Positions 19,876-29,690 are shown, counted from the stretch's first letter. The stretch: DNA of 42,249 nucleotides from Rhodococcus sp. IITR03 (GCA_001017865.1 LATQ01000355.1:1-42249), one strand, 5' to 3'. Notes: generated from the sequence alone by a model not told the origin. A program made the numbers and translations.

Positions 19876-19916
19876 TGTAATTCTCCTGGGGCTGAACCGA
19901 TGTCGGGAGATTCCGC

Positions 19917-20818
19917 TCAGGACGAAGCGGGAACCTCGGCGGGGGCGACGACCTGCGGCGCAGCGTCGGCGGTGATCGCCATGATCTCCTCGAACCGCTC
20001 GGCCACCGTGTCGACCGTAAGATCGGGGTCGTGGATGCCCACCGTGTTGACCAGAGCGAGACGGTTGACGATGCCGCCGGCGACGTTGAACACCTCACCG
20101 GTGACGGTGCAGTCCGGGTGGACCAGGTATGCAGCGACCGGAGCGACATGCTCGGGGCGCAACTGGGTGCGCATGTACTCCATCACCTCGGGCGACAGGG
20201 TGTCCGCAGACGCCTCGGCCATCCGGGTGCCGGCGCCGGGAGCGATGGCGTTGACCTTCACCCCCGAGGCGAGACCTTCGACCGCCAGGTTCCGGGTGAG
20301 GCCGAACAGTGCGCCCTTCGATCCGCCGTAGTGCGACATGTCCGGATTACCGAGCATCGCTTGGGAAATGGTGTTGACCACGCGACCGGCAGGCGACTTC
20401 AGCAGGTGCGGCCAGGCCGCACGGCACAGCCGGAGCGCACCGAAATAGTGGACGTCGAGATGACGTTGGTACTCCTCGTAGGGAACTTCGTCGAACGGTG
20501 CGGTACGCACGATGCCCGCGTTGTTGATGACGGCGTCGAGCCGGCCGAATTCCGCCAGGGCGATGTCGACGAGGGGTGGCGCCTCCTCCGTCGAGACGTC
20601 GGCCGCACATGCCACGCACGTCCACCCGCCGCGGTGATCACCGCGGCGACCTCCGCTGCCGGGTCGTCGCCGTCGACGCCGGAGCCGTCGATGGTGGCAC
20701 CCAGGTCACCGACCACCACTGCGGCACCACGCGCGGCCAGCAGTTCGGCGTGGGCGCGGCCGATTCCGCGACCTGCTCCGGTGATGACGACCACGCGGTC
20801 GTTGAAATCCAATGTCAT
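19917..20818 (-). CDS. Short-chain dehydrogenase/reductase, 17beta-HSD4-like (one frame break)
   Basis: The reconstructed protein has about 300 residues, longer than a typical 250-residue SDR. It shows VVVITGAGRGIGRAHAELLA, the long loop GATIDGSGVDGDDPAAEVAA typical of the dehydrogenase domain of multifunctional enzyme type 2, INNAGIVRTAPF and the active site Y-G-G-S-K. One base near 20620 restores the frame. This group oxidises 17beta-hydroxysteroids or 3-hydroxyacyl-CoAs using NAD+. It is placed between the SMP-30 gene and the P450, so it may oxidise the alcohol the P450 makes. Substrate is inferred. Confidence 0.87.
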
Positions 20819-20875
20819 GATGTGTCCTCGGATGTGGTGGGAAGTGTCGGAGTCAGGGACGGGTGTCGCCGCCGC

Positions 20876-21798
20876 TCACGGAAACGTCTGCTGCCAGATG
20901 GTTCCCAGTGCTTCCCGAGCGGACTTCTCGAAGTCGAAGACCTCGACACCGACGGTCATGTAGAGCGTGGTGCGGTCGGGGCCACCGAGCAGGCAGGCCG
21001 AGGCGACGCCGTTCTCGAGCGGGACCGGAACGGCGTCCGTCATGCCGTCCTCGGTGAAGCGGGCCACGTAACCGCTGCCGGGCATCGCCGCCCACACGCC
21101 GCCCTCGGTGTCGAGTCCGATTCCGTCGGGAAGGAACGGGCAGGCGGCGAACGGACGAGGATTGGACAGTGATCCATCGGCGGCGCGGTCGATGACCGTC
21201 AGTCTCTGCGCCGTCACCTCTGCGGTGTAGACCTTCGTTCCGTCCGCGCTGATGGTAATGCCGTTGGCGCACATGAGCGGTCCGACCTCATCGGCCGTGG
21301 ACACGGTCCCGTCGGGCTCGACGACGATGATCGGGGACGCCACCGGCTCGGCACCGGCGAACAGGTCGAATCCGAGCTGGGTGACGTATGCGCGGCCCTC
21401 CGCGTCGACGACCATGTCGTTGATGGGGGCCGGCGCGAGTGCGGAGACATCGGCGAGTACCTCGAGGTCGTCGGGCCCCTTCCCGCCGTGGACGAGGACG
21501 AGCTTCTCACGCATGGAGGTGACGATCAGCCGGCCGTCCGGGAGCCATCCGAAACCGCCGAGGTGGATCGGAACGTCGGTCCCTGCACGACGGCCCGACG
21601 CGTCCACGACGACCGTCGCGTTGCCGTCGGCGTCGAGGGTTTTCAGTGTCGAGGTGTACATGTCGGTGAACCAGAGGCGCCGTCGTGCCAGCGCGGGCAC
21701 TCGGGCCACGAGAACCCGCTCGCGATCTTGCGGGGTTCGACGATGCGCGCCTTCGCCTCTGCGACAGCGGCGGCGGTGTCGGCAACTACGTTGGTCAT
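20876..21798 (-). CDS. SMP-30/gluconolactonase-like hydrolase (one frame break)
   Basis: The reconstructed protein has about 307 residues with a six-bladed beta-propeller fold. The metal ligands are seen: Glu in SWPECPRW, Asn in PAPINDMVVDAEG and Asp in FLPDGIGLDTEG, which doubles as the catalytic residue. One base near 21690 joins DG to RLWFTDMYTSTLK. The family hydrolyses sugar lactones and other lactones with a divalent metal. Next to two BVMOs elsewhere in the island it could open a lactone made by ketone oxidation, but I cannot assign a substrate. Its upstream region carries a copy of the repeated motif. Confidence 0.85.
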
Positions 21799-21947
21799 GT
21801 CGTGCCTTCCAGTGAGAGGGACCGGGCGCAAATGTCCACGGTGGTTCTGCCAACGCGACGAGGACGACCCGGGAGAGGGCCGTGAACTACGTCACAACTA
21901 CGTTCACGAGGGACATTAGGTCCCGGAAAATCCCGCATACGGGGTGC

Positions 21948-21964
21948 ATCCCGCTGAGCGGTCA
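21948..21964. promoter_or_regulatory. Operator-like motif copy 2 (upstream of the SMP-30 gene)
   Basis: ATCCCGCTGAGCGGTCA matches CTCCCG-N5-CGG with one mismatch in the left arm and a degenerate outer right arm. It lies 149 bases before the SMP-30 start and overlaps the stop codon of the SDR at 21962. A nearby CCCGCATACGGG (around 21932) may be a second half-site. Confidence 0.45.
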
Positions 21965-22774
21965 GCTTCCTTTCGCGGGCGTGCCGAGCACGCTCTTCAT
22001 CTGCCCGGCGACGAGATTCGTCGTCCACCGGGGCACAAGGCGGACGAGCCGATCGAGGATGTTCGCGTCCTGGCCGATGACCACGCGGAAGCTGCCCTTC
22101 TCCATTCCGGAGACGATCAGCTCCGCTGTCTGCTCGGGTGTCGTGGCACGCACCTTGCGACCACCCGCATCGATCATCTTCACGCCCGAGTTGCCGCTGA
22201 GATTCGTACTGATGTTGCCCGGGAAAACGGTCGTGACCACCACGCCGGTATCCGAGAGTTCCTGGTACAGACCCTCGCTGAACTGTTTGACCGCTCCCTT
22301 GGAGGCGCCGTAGACCGTCTGGCCTGCGAACGGGACGAGACCGGCCAGACTGGCGATGTTCACCAGCGAGGCCTCCGGGCGCTGCCGGAGCTCGGGCACG
22401 AATGCCAGGCACATGTTGACCACGCCCCAGAGATTGACCTGCAGAACGCGTTCGATCTCGCTCCGTTCGAGTTCGAGGACCGGGACGAACCGGTGGATGA
22501 CGCCGGCAACGTTGACGAGACCGTCTATCCGTCCATGTTCGGCGAGGACGGCTGCGGGCAACGCATCCACCGCCACCCGATCCGTGACGTCCACGACGTG
22601 CAGCGAGACCTTCGCGTTCCGGTCACCGGTGAGTGCCTGCGTCTCGCGCAACCACTCCTCTTTCAGATCGACGAGCGCGACCCGGGCTCCCCGTTCGAGC
22701 AACGTCAACGCTGTCTGCCGTCCGATACCGTTTCCGGCTCCCGTGACGACGACGACCTTCCCGTCCAACCGCAT
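21962..22774 (-). CDS. Short-chain dehydrogenase/reductase
   Basis: An intact protein of 270 residues from ATG 22774, where GGGAGAGG precedes the start; a longer reading upstream to 22816 lacks a ribosome site. Features: KVVVVTGAGNGIGRQTALTL, LVDLKEEWL (acidic residue after strand two, NAD preference), GLVNVAGVI in place of NNAG, IASLAGLVPF, the catalytic Y-G-A-S-K, and PGNIST. The C-terminus is long and hydrophobic (DRLVRLVPRWTTNLVAGQM), typical of SDRs that associate with membranes or large lipids. It follows the ABC importer genes and may act on the imported steroid early. Confidence 0.87.
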   Translation of the reverse strand: MRLDGKVVVVTGAGNGIGRQTALTLLERGARVALVDLKEEWLRETQALTGDRNAKVSLHVVDVTDRVAVDALPAAVLAEHGRIDGLVNVAGVIHRFVPVLELERSEIERVLQVNLWGVVNMCLAFVPELRQRPEASLVNIASLAGLVPFAGQTVYGASKGAVKQFSEGLYQELSDTGVVVTTVFPGNISTNLSGNSGVKMIDAGGRKVRATTPEQTAELIVSGMEKGSFRVVIGQDANILDRLVRLVPRWTTNLVAGQMKSVLGTPAKGS

Positions 22775-22900
22775 GCGACACCTCTCCCTGTCCGGTGGCG
22801 CACCGCGCGACACCACCCGTCTCTTCGTCTACCGGGCAGACGTCCTCGGATGTTCGGAGCCGACCGCACAGCGGGAGACCGAATGTGGTTCGTCCTCGGA

Positions 22901-23686
22901 TCACGTGTCCGCGGTGGCCCGGCTCTCCTTGCCGTTGTGCTGCACGGAGCCGGTGTGTTCCACGGAGTCGTTGTGCTGCACGGACCCAGATAGGCGTGTT
23001 CGATCCGGCCGGGATCGGCAGCGAGCGATGCCGCGTCCTCCGACAGCACCACCGACCGTGCACCAGTACGGCGGCACGGTCGGCGACATCGAGCGCAAGG
23101 CGCACATGCTGTTCGACGAGGAGCACGGACATCTCCCGCTCCTCCACCAACCGCCGTAGCACCGAAAGGATCTCGTCGACGATCACGGGGCCAGGCCCAT
23201 ACTCAGTTCGTCGATCAGCAGAACCTTGGGCCGCTGGAGGATCGCCCGGGCGATCGCCAGCATCTGCTGCTCGCCACCCGACAGGCGACCCGCGGCGACA
23301 CGGAGCCGCTTCTCCAATGCGGGAAAGTATTCGAGCATCTCGTCGACGGCGCCGGAACGGCGACGGCGATCGTGTACCGCGAGCCGGACATTGTCGGTCG
23401 TGCTCAGTTCTCGGAAGAGTGCCCGGTCGTCGGGGACGAGGACCATTCCCGAACGCACGGCATCACGCGGCCGGCCCGGAACCACATCGAGTCCGTCCAC
23501 GACCACGTCGCCACCGAACCGGGGTAGCAACCCGGCGAGGGAGAGCAAGAGCGTGGTCTTGCCGGCTCCGTTCGGTCCGAGCAGGCAGGTGATCGTTCCC
23601 TTCTCCACGCGTAGGTCGACGTCCCGGACGCAGGGACGCTGCGGTAGGTAGCCCGTCGAGAGTTTTCGAATCGTCAGTCCGCTCAC
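22901..23686 (-). CDS. livF: Branched-chain-type ABC transporter ATPase, LivF-like (three frame breaks)
   Basis: The reconstructed protein has about 262 residues. It shows Walker A LLGPNGAGKTT, signature LSGGEQQMLAIARAI and Walker B VLLIDELSMGLAP, followed by the D-loop and the H-motif SVLLVEQHV. Breaks near 23188, 23042 and 22992 each need one base. GTG 23686 overlaps the stop of the fused permease/ATPase gene by GTGA. The last 27 residues are unusual: three tandem hexapeptides related to SVQHNG after YLG, then a basic tail. LivF proteins normally stop after this YLG. It powers the importer with the other ATPase domain. Confidence 0.88.
22932..22985. repeat. Three tandem 18-bp units at the 3' end of livF
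   Basis: The units CCGTTGTGCTGCACGGAG (22932), CCGGTGTGTTCCACGGAG (22950) and TCGTTGTGCTGCACGGAC (22968) are in frame with livF and encode three related hexapeptides of the type SVQHNG or SVEHTG. Units one and three are nearly identical. Confidence 0.85.
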
Positions 23687-26476
23687 GAGAGCGCCTCCTG
23701 GGGATCGAGGGCCGGTGCGGCCGCAGATGCGGGAACCGTGTCGTGCCCGGTCTCCGCCGGAGCAGGCGGCAGGCCCAGATACGCGCTGATCACAGCTTCG
23801 TCGGCCCGGACTTCCTCCGGTGTACCGCATGCGATCACCCGCCCCAGATCCAGGACGACGACGCGGTCGCAGATCGTGAGGACGAGTTCCATGTCGTGAT
23901 CGACGAGCAGGATCGACGTACCGGCGTCGCGAGCGGCGCGGAGCCGGTCGCCGAGCCAGCGGCTCTCGGAGCTGTCGAGGCCTGCGGCCGGTTCGTCGAG
24001 CAGCGCCACTTTCGGCGACGAGACCAGCACGCGGGCCACCGACACCAACTGACGCCTGCCTTGGGACAGGGTCGACACCTCGGCATCCGCGACATCCCCG
24101 AGACCCACCGTGTCGAGGACCTGCGCACCCGCTCCGAAACCGCTACCGCGGAGGACTCGTGTCCTCTCGCCGCACCGACGGTCACGTTCTCGACGACCGA
24201 CAGGTCGTCGTACAGTTCGACGTCCTGGAAACTGCGGCCGAGCCCTCTCCTGCTGAGGCGGTAGGGCCGCAGATCGCTGACGTCCTCCCCGTCCAGGACG
24301 ATGGCACCGGTCGCCGGAGCGAAGCCGGTGACGGCGTCGATGACGGTGGTCTTTCCCGCACCGTTCGGCCCGATGAGCCCGACGATCTCTCCGGCGCGGA
24401 CATCGAAGGAGACCCCGGACACCGCGTGCACCGCACCGTATTTCACATCGAGGTTCTGCACGGACAGGAGCGGGCCACCCGTCTTCGACGCCGGCACCTG
24501 CGCGGCCACCGGTTCGACCTCGCTGGCGTCCGCTGTTCCGTCGAGGGACGTCCTCCGCCTCGACGGCCAGGGGATCCGTGGCAGCTTCCCGGCGATACCG
24601 TCCGGATTGACCATGATCGTGACGATGAGCAGAATTCCGCTGATCACCGCGTAGTAGTCACCGATGTGCAGGAACCGGTCGACGAGCAGGAACAGCAGTC
24701 CGCCGGGCGCAATGATCCCGGCCAGCACTGCACCCGTGATCGACGTGATGCCGGCGATGTACATGATCGCGAACAGGGTGATTCCGAGGAACACCGTGAA
24801 GGGTTCCGGTGTCGCCAACGTCTGTTGATACGCCATGAGCGATCCGGCGAGTCCGGCAAGAAAGGCGCCGATGGCGAATGCCGCCAACTTCGTTCGGGGG
24901 ACGTCGATTCCGGATGCCGCGGCAGACCGCTCGTTCGCCCGGACCGCGAGCATGTCGGTCCCCAGACGGCTGCGCCGTAGCCATGCCACCCCGAGCGCCG
25001 CTGCGACGAGCACCGCCAGGCACATCAGGGCGAAGGCGAGTCGTGGATAGCCCTCCCCCGCACCGATCCCCAGATCGAATCCGAACAACCGAGGCTGTCG
25101 ACGGGAGCACCTGCGACACCGCCGTTGAGTTGCGGGTTGCGGAACCAGAACGCTTCCAGGAAGACCGCCAGCGCCAGCGTGACCACCGTGAGGGGCAGAC
25201 CGCGCACCCGGAGGGCCGGCAGCCCGATCACGATACCGATCACCATCGCGAACAGCGCACCGACCAGCGGCGCGAACGGGAACGGGATCCCGAGATGCGT
25301 GTTGAGGACACTGATCGAGTAGGCACCCACTCCTGCGAGCGTGAGCTGCGCCAGCGACACCTGCCCGGTATAGCCGGTGACCACCACCTGGGACAGTGCG
25401 ATCACGGCGAAGATGATGCTGCTGATGATCGCGGCGCGATAACTGCCCCCGGTGACGAGCAGCGCGACGACGGCGATCGCGACGGCCACGAGCGCGGGAG
25501 CGAGGATCCGCTCGGGACGAGGCGCGTGACCGAGCCTTTGGCGGACGACACTGCCGCGATCGGGCAGCGGCCGTCCTTTGAAGACGAGGAAGACGAGGAT
25601 CAGCAACAGCGGGATGGCCTCCGCCGCACCTGCTCGCGGGAACCAGTCGAAGGTGGCCTGCAGGTTCGTGGTCTCCGCTTGCAGCGCCCCGATCACGATT
25701 CCTGCAACCACGGTCAGCCAGATCGACCGGAAGTTCCCGACGAGGGTCGCCGCGAGGGCGGGAACGATGAACATCGAGTACGCAACGGGATTCAGGCCAC
25801 GATCGGCGCTATGAGGATGCCACCGAGCCGGCCACCACGGACGACAGCGCCCAGTTGCTGAACGCGATCCGATCCGGTGAAAGACCCGTCAGGTAGGCAC
25901 CCTTCTCCGACTCGGCCGCCGCCTCCGTCGCGATTCCGAAGCGACTGAACCGGAACACCAGTGTGGCCACCACAGCTATCGCGATGATCGTGGCAGCCAG
26001 CCAGATCCGGTCGGTCGGCGCCTGCCGGGCGCCGATGGCGATGCTGTCCAGAGCGAAGATCGGTTCCACAGCCACGATCTCGGTCCCCACACGCAGGGCG
26101 ATCAATGCCGGCAGCACGATCATCAGACCGATGGACGCCACGGCCTTGGCGATCACCGGTGCGTCACGGAGCGGCCGGAAGATCAGAGCATAGAAGATCA
26201 GGCCGAGCAGCGCCGCGATCACGAGCGACAGGGCCATCGCCGGGGCGACCCCGAGCGGTCCACCGAGATCGACCGTTCGGGCAGCCCCGGAATCGGGACC
26301 ATCAGCTCACCCGTACGCAACAACGCATACGTGTAGGCGGTGTAGAGGGCCACGGCACCGGTGGCGAAGTTGACGACGCCGGAACTCTTGAACGTCATCA
26401 CGAGTGCCAGCCCGATGGCTGCGTACACGGCTCCGTTGCCGAGACCCAGTACGAGATAGGCGAGATGGTCGGTCAT
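23683..26476 (-). CDS. Fused LivH-LivM-LivG: two permeases and an ATPase in one chain (five frame breaks)
   Basis: Restoring five single bases (near 26262, 25815, 25792, 25093 and 24150) gives one polypeptide of about 932 residues. Its order is a LivH-type permease (starts LGLGNGAVYAAIGLALVMTF, about 290 residues), a LivM-type permease (VVVTGYTGQVSLAQLTLAGV, QVSLAQ signature), and a LivG-type ATPase with Walker A LIGPNGAGKTT, signature LSQGRRQLVSVARVL and Walker B VALLDEPAAGLDS. No stop separates the domains in the reconstructed frame. Fusions of these parts occur in actinobacteria. The family imports branched-chain amino acids but also aromatic acids, urea and other compounds. It lies 30 bases after the binding protein and is coupled to livF. 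Steroid or steroid-acid import is inferred from the island. Confidence 0.8.
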
Positions 26477-26506
26477 GTCGTGTCCTTGTGGGATTCGGCC
26501 GGTCCG

Positions 26507-27751
26507 TCAGCCCGTGACCGTGAGGTCGACGGGAATACCCTGATCGTCGATCTCACCGATCAGCATCTGCGACGAGCAGATCGACGGCATCATCGGGAAT
26601 GCGGTTCCGTTGCAGGTGAAGGTGATTCCTCCGCCGGCGGGCATCTCGACGTTCTCACTGGTCCGAAGTGCCTCACGGATGGATGCCGCGTCGACCTCCC
26701 CGGTGATGCCGTCCGTTGCGCCGGCAAGAGCCATCACGGTCTGGTAGCCGGTCGAGCCGTATCCCGTCGGGGACAGGTCAGGGGCGTACTCGGCGAGAAT
26801 CGACCGGAACAGTACGGTGTCCGGCCGGTCCGACAGCGCATCGGTCGCGGTGATTCCGATGTTGCCCTTGACGTTGTCGATACCGATCGCCTTGACCACG
26901 TTCTCGTCCAGGCAGGTCGGGATCAGCACCTTCTTCACGGTCGGCGCTGTCGTCTGCACGGCCTTCAGCACCGAAGTGCAGGTGGCGGCGTCGCCGATGA
27001 AGCTGACCCCATCGGGGTTGTCCGCCAGCCCGGCTGTCACCACGGGGGTCGGATCCGGAATGCCCAGAGCGACCGGAACCACGTCCAGCCGAACTCCGAA
27101 TCCCTCGAAGATGGGCTTGCCCATCTGGTCGATCATCGCCGCGATTCCACCGCCGTCACTGGCGAACATCGTGAACGTCGACATCCCTTCCTGCTGCGCT
27201 GCCGTCGCGGCCGCGGTCAGTGTTCCGGGAAGGCCTGCGGACAACGATGCAACCTCGGGTGAGGTCAGTTCGATCGGTGCGACACCGTTGAGCGTGACGT
27301 ACGGGATACCTGCACCGATGACGATCGGAACGATCGCCGGGCCCATCGATGTACCGGGCGACAGCACGGCCGCCACCTGCTGTTCGACGAACTGGTTCGC
27401 GCAGGCCGTCGCCGACGTGGGCTCCTCCTGCTGCTTGCAGACGACGAGTTCGACCGGCCGGCCCGCGAGTCCGCCACCGTTGTTGTTGAGGTACTCGACC
27501 GCGGCCTCGGCTCCCTCACGCATCTCCGGCAGCGATACAGCGGCACCCCCTTCGGTCGAGACGAAGCCGATCTTCACCGGTTCGCCGGTCGCCGGGTCGC
27601 TCGGCAGGGCGGAGGTGGACGAGACCGCCGCCGCTGTGTCGTCCTGCGGTTCGTCGCTTGCACATGCTGCGAGGCCGAACATTCCGGCGAGCAGCAATGC
27701 GCTCGTTCCCGCAACCGTCCGGAACTGTCGATTCCGACCGCTCGAATTCAT
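26507..27751 (-). CDS. livK: ABC transporter substrate-binding lipoprotein, LivK-like
   Basis: An intact protein of 414 residues. I chose ATG 27751 because AAGGAG lies eight bases before it. It has a signal peptide with charged start, hydrophobic core TSALLLAGMFG and lipobox LAAC, so Cys30 should be lipidated and the mature protein tethered outside the membrane. The remainder is the periplasmic-binding-protein type I fold: KIGFVSTEGGAAVSLPEM, VAAVLSPGTSMG, PYVTLNGVAPIEL and GYQTVMALAGA. It delivers the ligand to the fused permease that follows. The ligand pocket cannot be predicted; the neighbourhood suggests a steroid or a steroid-derived acid. A motif pair lies in the shared upstream region. 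Confidence 0.9.
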   Translation of the reverse strand: MNSSGRNRQFRTVAGTSALLLAGMFGLAACASDEPQDDTAAAVSSTSALPSDPATGEPVKIGFVSTEGGAAVSLPEMREGAEAAVEYLNNNGGGLAGRPVELVVCKQQEEPTSATACANQFVEQQVAAVLSPGTSMGPAIVPIVIGAGIPYVTLNGVAPIELTSPEVASLSAGLPGTLTAAATAAQQEGMSTFTMFASDGGGIAAMIDQMGKPIFEGFGVRLDVVPVALGIPDPTPVVTAGLADNPDGVSFIGDAATCTSVLKAVQTTAPTVKKVLIPTCLDENVVKAIGIDNVKGNIGITATDALSDRPDTVLFRSILAEYAPDLSPTGYGSTGYQTVMALAGATDGITGEVDAASIREALRTSENVEMPAGGGITFTCNGTAFPMMPSICSSQMLIGEIDDQGIPVDLTVTG

Positions 27752-27888
27752 AACGCGGACTCCTTCAGAGGATGGTGATGTCCGACCGGACGAGATGCCG
27801 GACACATTACTTCTCGCCCAGTGATCTGCATCACCCCCGACGTGGGCGCTGAATTATGTGCGCACGCTCGAGGTCGGTGGACGGTGGT

Positions 27889-27905
27889 CTCCCGTTCAAC
27901 GGGAG
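27889..27905. promoter_or_regulatory. Operator-like palindrome, motif copy 3a (livK/VOC divergent region)
   Basis: CTCCCGTTCAACGGGAG is a palindrome with eight-base arms and a single central base, the most symmetric copy in the window. It lies 138 bases before livK and 142 bases before the VOC gene at 28047. Confidence 0.72.
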
Positions 27906-27917
27906 GAGCATCCGGGC

Positions 27918-27934
27918 GGTCCGTTCAGCGGGAG
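27918..27934. promoter_or_regulatory. Operator-like motif copy 3b
   Basis: GGTCCGTTCAGCGGGAG keeps the right arm CGGGAG and half of the left arm. It starts 29 bases after copy 3a, close to three helical turns, which would allow binding of two dimers on one DNA face. Confidence 0.6.
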
Positions 27935-28046
27935 ATGCGAGTTCTGTTGCCGACGTCTGCCGTCATTCTCCACTCGGGAGTTCCTCGCCCCGCTCGTCGC
28001 GTGCAACTTCTGCTTCATCACCGGGACCGGTCCGACAAGGAGATCC

Positions 28047-28439
28047 ATGAGCAAGCCCACGCGTTTCGCTTTCACGAAGATATTCGTCGACGACATCGAG
28101 ACCGAAGCAGCTTTCTATACAGCAGTTTTCGGCATGAGGGAGAAGAACCGACTCACCGTGGGGCGAGGGAAGGACGCCGTGGAGGAGGTCATTCTCACCA
28201 GCGGCCGGGGCGACGACTCGTCGCTGATCGTGTGGCGGTACGTCGAACGAGCCACTCCCCCGGCGGGAGAGGCCGTGCTCGGCTTCGACGTGGCCGACGT
28301 GGCCGCCACCGTGCGTGCGGTCGAGGAGGCCGGCGGGACCGTCGACACACCGATCGAGAAGATGTCCGACCTCGGGTTCGCCGTCGCCTTCGTCAAGGAT
28401 CCCGAGGGACACCTCATCGAGATCACCCAGAAGTTGTAG
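28047..28439 (+). CDS. VOC-superfamily (glyoxalase-fold) protein
   Basis: An intact 130-residue protein; ATG 28047 follows AAGGAG. A single glyoxalase/VOC domain: FAFTKIFVDDIETEAAFYTA at the start, the middle strand VLGFDVADVAATVRAVEEAG and the end AFVKDPEGHLIEITQKL with the usual terminal Glu. It is alone on its strand and faces livK across a region with two motif copies. Possible roles include an isomerase or a decarboxylase-like step in steroid breakdown. No specific reaction can be assigned. Confidence 0.85.
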   Translation: MSKPTRFAFTKIFVDDIETEAAFYTAVFGMREKNRLTVGRGKDAVEEVILTSGRGDDSSLIVWRYVERATPPAGEAVLGFDVADVAATVRAVEEAGGTVDTPIEKMSDLGFAVAFVKDPEGHLIEITQKL

Positions 28440-28516
28440 ACAGCCGACCACCCGAGCCAGGGTGCATCCACGCTGCCGGCACGGCGACTCGGCAACGAAC
28501 ACATGCCTCGGCGCCA

Positions 28517-28552
28517 CTCTCCCGTGTCCAGCGCGGGCAGGACACGGGAGAG
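28517..28552. terminator. Hairpin terminator between convergent genes
   Basis: CTCTCCCGTGTCC (28517-28529) pairs perfectly with GGACACGGGAGAG (28540-28552) over a ten-base loop. It lies between the VOC gene end (28439) and the end of the minus-strand gene at 28560. Confidence 0.85.
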
Positions 28553-28559
28553 CGAGCTC

Positions 28560-29603
28560 TCATCGCACTTCGAGAGGAGCTTCCGCCGGATAGCGGCCGG
28601 GTGCCATCTTGTAGAACTCGGTCAATGCCGCCACGAACGCCATGTCGTTCATCGGATCGCCCGGCTCGTCGACGGCATGACCCTTGGCACGCATGTCGTC
28701 GATCAGGATGCCGAAGACCTTGTCGGGGGTCAGGTCGTCGGTATGGTCCTGGTAGCGGCGGACGTCGTCGATGTCGTCGAACAGCAGAGCCGTGTAGTGG
28801 ACGAGCAGCCGCATGTCGGCCTCGCCGAAACGGCGGATCTCCTCGTCTCCGTTGCGGACCGACCACTCCGCGTCCCCGACGGCGTGCAATCGGGTGGTCA
28901 TGTCCAACTCGGGATAGTCACGCTGATCCCTTGCCCCGTTGGATTCTCTGCGGTGGTACATCCGGGAGTTGTCCGTGAGGAATGCGGTGTTCCAGAACGG
29001 GGCCGCGATCCGAGCAGGGTCCTCGTCCGGTCCGTCCGGCCAGTACGTGAAACCCCCGTCGATATCGGACCGGTTGAAATACGTGAGGACCTGGGCCGAC
29101 TTGACCTCCCACGAGTCGAAGAGGCCGGATTTCGACATGATCGCCAACAGCCAGATCGGCGTGTTGAACAAGCCCATGCCGCGGAACACAGCAGTGTCGA
29201 AGTGTCCCGGATCGTAGCTGTGCGAGGGCCCGCACAGGTTGAAGAGCAGGTCGTGCACCATGCCGTACTTCGCTCCGTGGAGCGACCGTGCGGTGTCGAG
29301 AAGCTTACGCCCGAAGTAGATGTCGTGTAGTTCGGGATAGAAGACCACGCCGTCGTTGCCGAGGAATCCCCGGAACACCGGTGCGACGAAGTCCGACAAT
29401 GTCGCGTCCGCTTTACGATCCTTCCCACCGGAGATCGCGAGATACTCCTCGGTGGACGAGAAATGATGAGCAAGGATGAGACGCCACGGGCCGTTCTTCC
29501 GGATCACGGAGAAGATCGTCTCGATCTCCTCCGGTGTGTAGAAGTTCTCGATCACGGACGGTGGCGCCACGGGAATCATCGGATGACGCTCGAGGGTGGT
29601 CAT
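28560..29603 (-). CDS. Unrecognised protein with an HxD...H/R pattern, possible Fe(II)/2-oxoglutarate oxygenase
   Basis: An intact 347-residue protein from ATG 29603, preceded by GAGAGGAGC. I do not recognise the family. It has H134-F-D136 in PGHFDTAVFRG, a strand-rich middle with QVLTYFNRSDIDGGFTYWPD, and H217 and R218 in NSRMYHRRESNG. HxD followed by a distal His and an Arg is the metal and 2-oxoglutarate signature of the double-stranded beta-helix oxygenases, and the N-terminal VIENFYTPEEIETIFSVI resembles the opening of such proteins. This is suggestive, not proof. It lies alone downstream of the delta4-dehydrogenase, with a motif copy between them. It could be an oxygenase acting on a steroid intermediate. 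Confidence 0.5.
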   Translation of the reverse strand: MTTLERHPMIPVAPPSVIENFYTPEEIETIFSVIRKNGPWRLILAHHFSSTEEYLAISGGKDRKADATLSDFVAPVFRGFLGNDGVVFYPELHDIYFGRKLLDTARSLHGAKYGMVHDLLFNLCGPSHSYDPGHFDTAVFRGMGLFNTPIWLLAIMSKSGLFDSWEVKSAQVLTYFNRSDIDGGFTYWPDGPDEDPARIAAPFWNTAFLTDNSRMYHRRESNGARDQRDYPELDMTTRLHAVGDAEWSVRNGDEEIRRFGEADMRLLVHYTALLFDDIDDVRRYQDHTDDLTPDKVFGILIDDMRAKGHAVDEPGDPMNDMAFVAALTEFYKMAPGRYPAEAPLEVR

Positions 29604-29690
29604 TGGGGCTCCTCTCTGCCGCGGCATCAGCCCCGGCGGAACGGTGATCCGCGTGACAGTAAGCACTTTCGATCACATCGATTCGGGCGG

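Noticed and set aside
19876..19916. A motif copy in the gap between the SDR and the P450 (CGGGAGATTCCGCTCAG)
   Set aside because: The arms are in the wrong order relative to the consensus CTCCCG-N5-CGGGAG and the gap lies inside an operon, so this looks like chance similarity.
22775..22900. A short gene between livF and the SDR at 21962
   Set aside because: The region is only 126 bases and the open frames there are shadows of livF or the SDR start. No ribosome site leads to a plausible small protein.
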